From assembly GCF_008033385.1 (NCBI RefSeq), contig NZ_VOGY01000003.1, positions 124,001 to 188,000 on the forward strand: 64,000 bases of DNA, written 5' to 3'. Every line of letters starts with the position of its first letter. Within the stretch, counting starts at the first letter, position 1. A model generated the notes under the pieces. That model was not told the DNA's origin. It ran no database searches and saw only the letters and a program-made list of their open reading frames with translations. Below are positions 62,954 through 64,000 of the stretch, piece by piece. Origin of the DNA: Algibacter pacificus (lineage in GTDB: Bacteria > Bacteroidota > Bacteroidia > Flavobacteriales > Flavobacteriaceae). Made by a program: the position numbers and the translations under genes.

Positions 62954-63109
62954 GCGTTAGGGATTGATGCGGCATCCTTTTTTATACTTAGTCTTTAAAT
63001 TTTTTAACAAAAATAACCTTTGTTTTAAAGCTAGTTCTTTTGGGTATCGAAATACCTTTTCTATAAAAAAGATATAGCGGAAAGCCCGACCCTTTTTTGG
63101 GGAACGCCC
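62954..63109 (-). repeat. Structured 3'-UTR element, copy D
   Basis: Read on the minus strand it starts 11 nt after the gpsA stop with GGGCGTTCCCC and ends CAATCCCTAACGC. Shared blocks are TCGGGCTTTCCGC and GGATGCCGCATCAATCCC. Hairpins are CCCC-AAAAAAGGG and ATCTTTTTTATA with TATAAAAAAGGAT around an extra 70-nt AT-rich insert containing GGTAT-CGAA-ATACC. It is the longest copy. Confidence 0.87.
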
Positions 63110-63120
63110 AAATTGGTATT

Positions 63121-64000
63121 TTAATCTAACTTATCGGTTAATTTTTTAAATACTTTTTTAGGGTTTTTATTTTCGTATAGTATTTCGTAAACGGCATTTA
63201 TTATGGGTAATTGCGTTTTTTTAGTGTTTTTGGAGTTTAGTAAATGTGCCGATTTTGTGGCGTAATAGCCTTCGGCCACCATGCTCATTTCCATTTGTGC
63301 CGATTTTACGGTGTAGCCCTTGCCAATCATGTTTCCAAACATGCGGTTTCGGGAAAATACGGAGTAGCCGGTTACTAGCAAATCGCCTAAATAAGCCGAG
63401 TTATTGATGTTGCGTTTCATTTTATGCATTTTTTTAATGAAACGTTTCATTTCGCGAATGGAATTACTCATTAGTACACTTTGGAAATTATCGCCATATC
63501 CCAAACCATGCGCTATTCCGGCTGCTATGGCGTAAATATTTTTAAGCATTACAGCGTATTCTATACCAATAATATCGTCGCTAGTAGTTGTTTTTATATA
63601 ATCGGATGATAAATTATTAGCAATATGTTTAGCTTTTACTTGGTTGGAACAGGAAATGGTTAAGTATGAAAGGCGCTCTAAAGCTACTTCCTCGGCGTGG
63701 CATGGGCCTGCAATTATTGCGATATTATCGTAGGGTACTTTGTAGGTATCGTGAAAATGCTGGCCAACTAATAATCCAGTTTCGGGCATAATGCCTTTTA
63801 CGGCAGAAACTATGGTTTTGTTTTCTATGTTAATATTAAGTTTTTCTAGTTCGCTGTGTATAAAGGCGGAGGGAATTACAAAAATGAGAACATCGGCATA
63901 TTCTGCCATTTCGTTGATGTCGTTACTTAGTTTAAGTTGGTCTAAGCGAAACTCTACCGAACTTAAATAATTAGGGTTATGTTGTTCGCGTATTAAATGC
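63121..64000 (-). CDS. gpsA: Glycerol-3-phosphate dehydrogenase [NAD(P)+], cut by the right edge
   Basis: The enzyme makes sn-glycerol-3-phosphate for phospholipids. The frame stays open to the right edge (upstream residues read REQHNPNYLSSVEF and FRLDQLKLSNDINE before the internal ATG at 63909), so that ATG is not the start; the N-terminal Rossmann motif lies outside. Visible features are VIFVIPS-like text (VLIFVIPSAFIHSEL), SAVKGIMPETG, IIAGPCHAEEVA, YAVMLKNIYAIAAGIAHGLGYGDN with the catalytic lysine, and YLGDLLVTGYSVFSRNRMFG. Confidence 0.94.
   Translation of the reverse strand, partial: HLIREQHNPNYLSSVEFRLDQLKLSNDINEMAEYADVLIFVIPSAFIHSELEKLNINIENKTIVSAVKGIMPETGLLVGQHFHDTYKVPYDNIAIIAGPCHAEEVALERLSYLTISCSNQVKAKHIANNLSSDYIKTTTSDDIIGIEYAVMLKNIYAIAAGIAHGLGYGDNFQSVLMSNSIREMKRFIKKMHKMKRNINNSAYLGDLLVTGYSVFSRNRMFGNMIGKGYTVKSAQMEMSMVAEGYYATKSAHLLNSKNTKKTQLPIINAVYEILYENKNPKKVFKKLTDKLD

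Noticed and set aside
63907-63909. ATG at 63909 as the start of gpsA
   Set aside because: The frame continues in gpsA-like sequence to the window edge and the N-terminal NAD-binding motif is still missing, so the gene starts outside the window.

Overview
The window is AT-rich and densely coded. It looks like chromosomal DNA of a marine-type Flavobacteriaceae bacterium (Bacteroidota). The reasons are a gliding-motility lipoprotein (GldH), a fused HemC-HemD, TonB-dependent outer-membrane proteins, a LytS/LytTR pair, start regions without Shine-Dalgarno sequences, and many upstream regions carrying the Bacteroidetes -7 box TAnnTTTG. No phage, CRISPR array, rRNA or tRNA gene was seen. Genus and species cannot be told from the sequence alone.

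Layout. 1-3.5 kb (minus): glgM-glgC-glgE, the maltose-1-phosphate (GlgE) route to alpha-glucan; glgE runs off the left edge. 4.1-8.2 kb (plus): outer-membrane barrel protein, LytS-type kinase and LytTR regulator. 8.3-15.7 kb (minus): lepA, an MFS exporter, recJ, osmC, hopJ-like, rsmI and an unknown gene. 15.8-30.2 kb: tdk-alr, mscL, asd, two secreted peptidases, an ABC ATPase, HAD phosphatase, GreA-like protein, cvpA, ricT-gldH-PBP1A. 30.4-38.8 kb: scoAB, a double-ATPase ABC protein, exonuclease, serine hydrolase, C1 peptidase, ogt and a CNNM/CBS protein. 39-55 kb: a large haem region. Minus-strand hemA-hemCD-(trkH-trkA)-hemE-EI24-GNAT-hemF-ychJ-hemB faces a plus-strand set of an AraC regulator, a 52-aa ORF, a ThuA-like protein, hemH, a MATE transporter and hemJ. 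Together these cover every step from glutamyl-tRNA to haem except HemL. 55.5-64 kb: NfeD-like/flotillin pair, DUF2007 protein, a MocR-type regulator divergent from a TonB receptor and bioB, and gpsA running off the right edge.

Two things stand out. (1) hemF has no start codon of its own. It is fused in frame behind a REP-associated tyrosine transposase (RAYT), and a REP palindrome encodes the linker; a second REP copy sits just upstream of the transposase. (2) A structured intergenic element occurs four times (24.6, 43.7, 55.1 and 63.0 kb). Each copy begins 8-11 nt after a stop codon and lies in the same orientation as the gene it follows. Its conserved blocks are separated by two variable hairpins that keep their pairing despite different sequences. 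It may be a known flavobacterial RNA motif, which a covariance-model search would settle.

Other points: the MocR-type regulator lacks the usual PLP-binding lysine and has repeated CYGGAC boxes at its own start; the gene usually called glycogen synthase is probably GlgM. Several starts have been moved to internal ATGs (the outer-membrane protein at 4080, lepA, alr, the M28 peptidase, gldH, the C1 peptidase, hemB, the MATE transporter), and gpsA is treated as open at the right edge.
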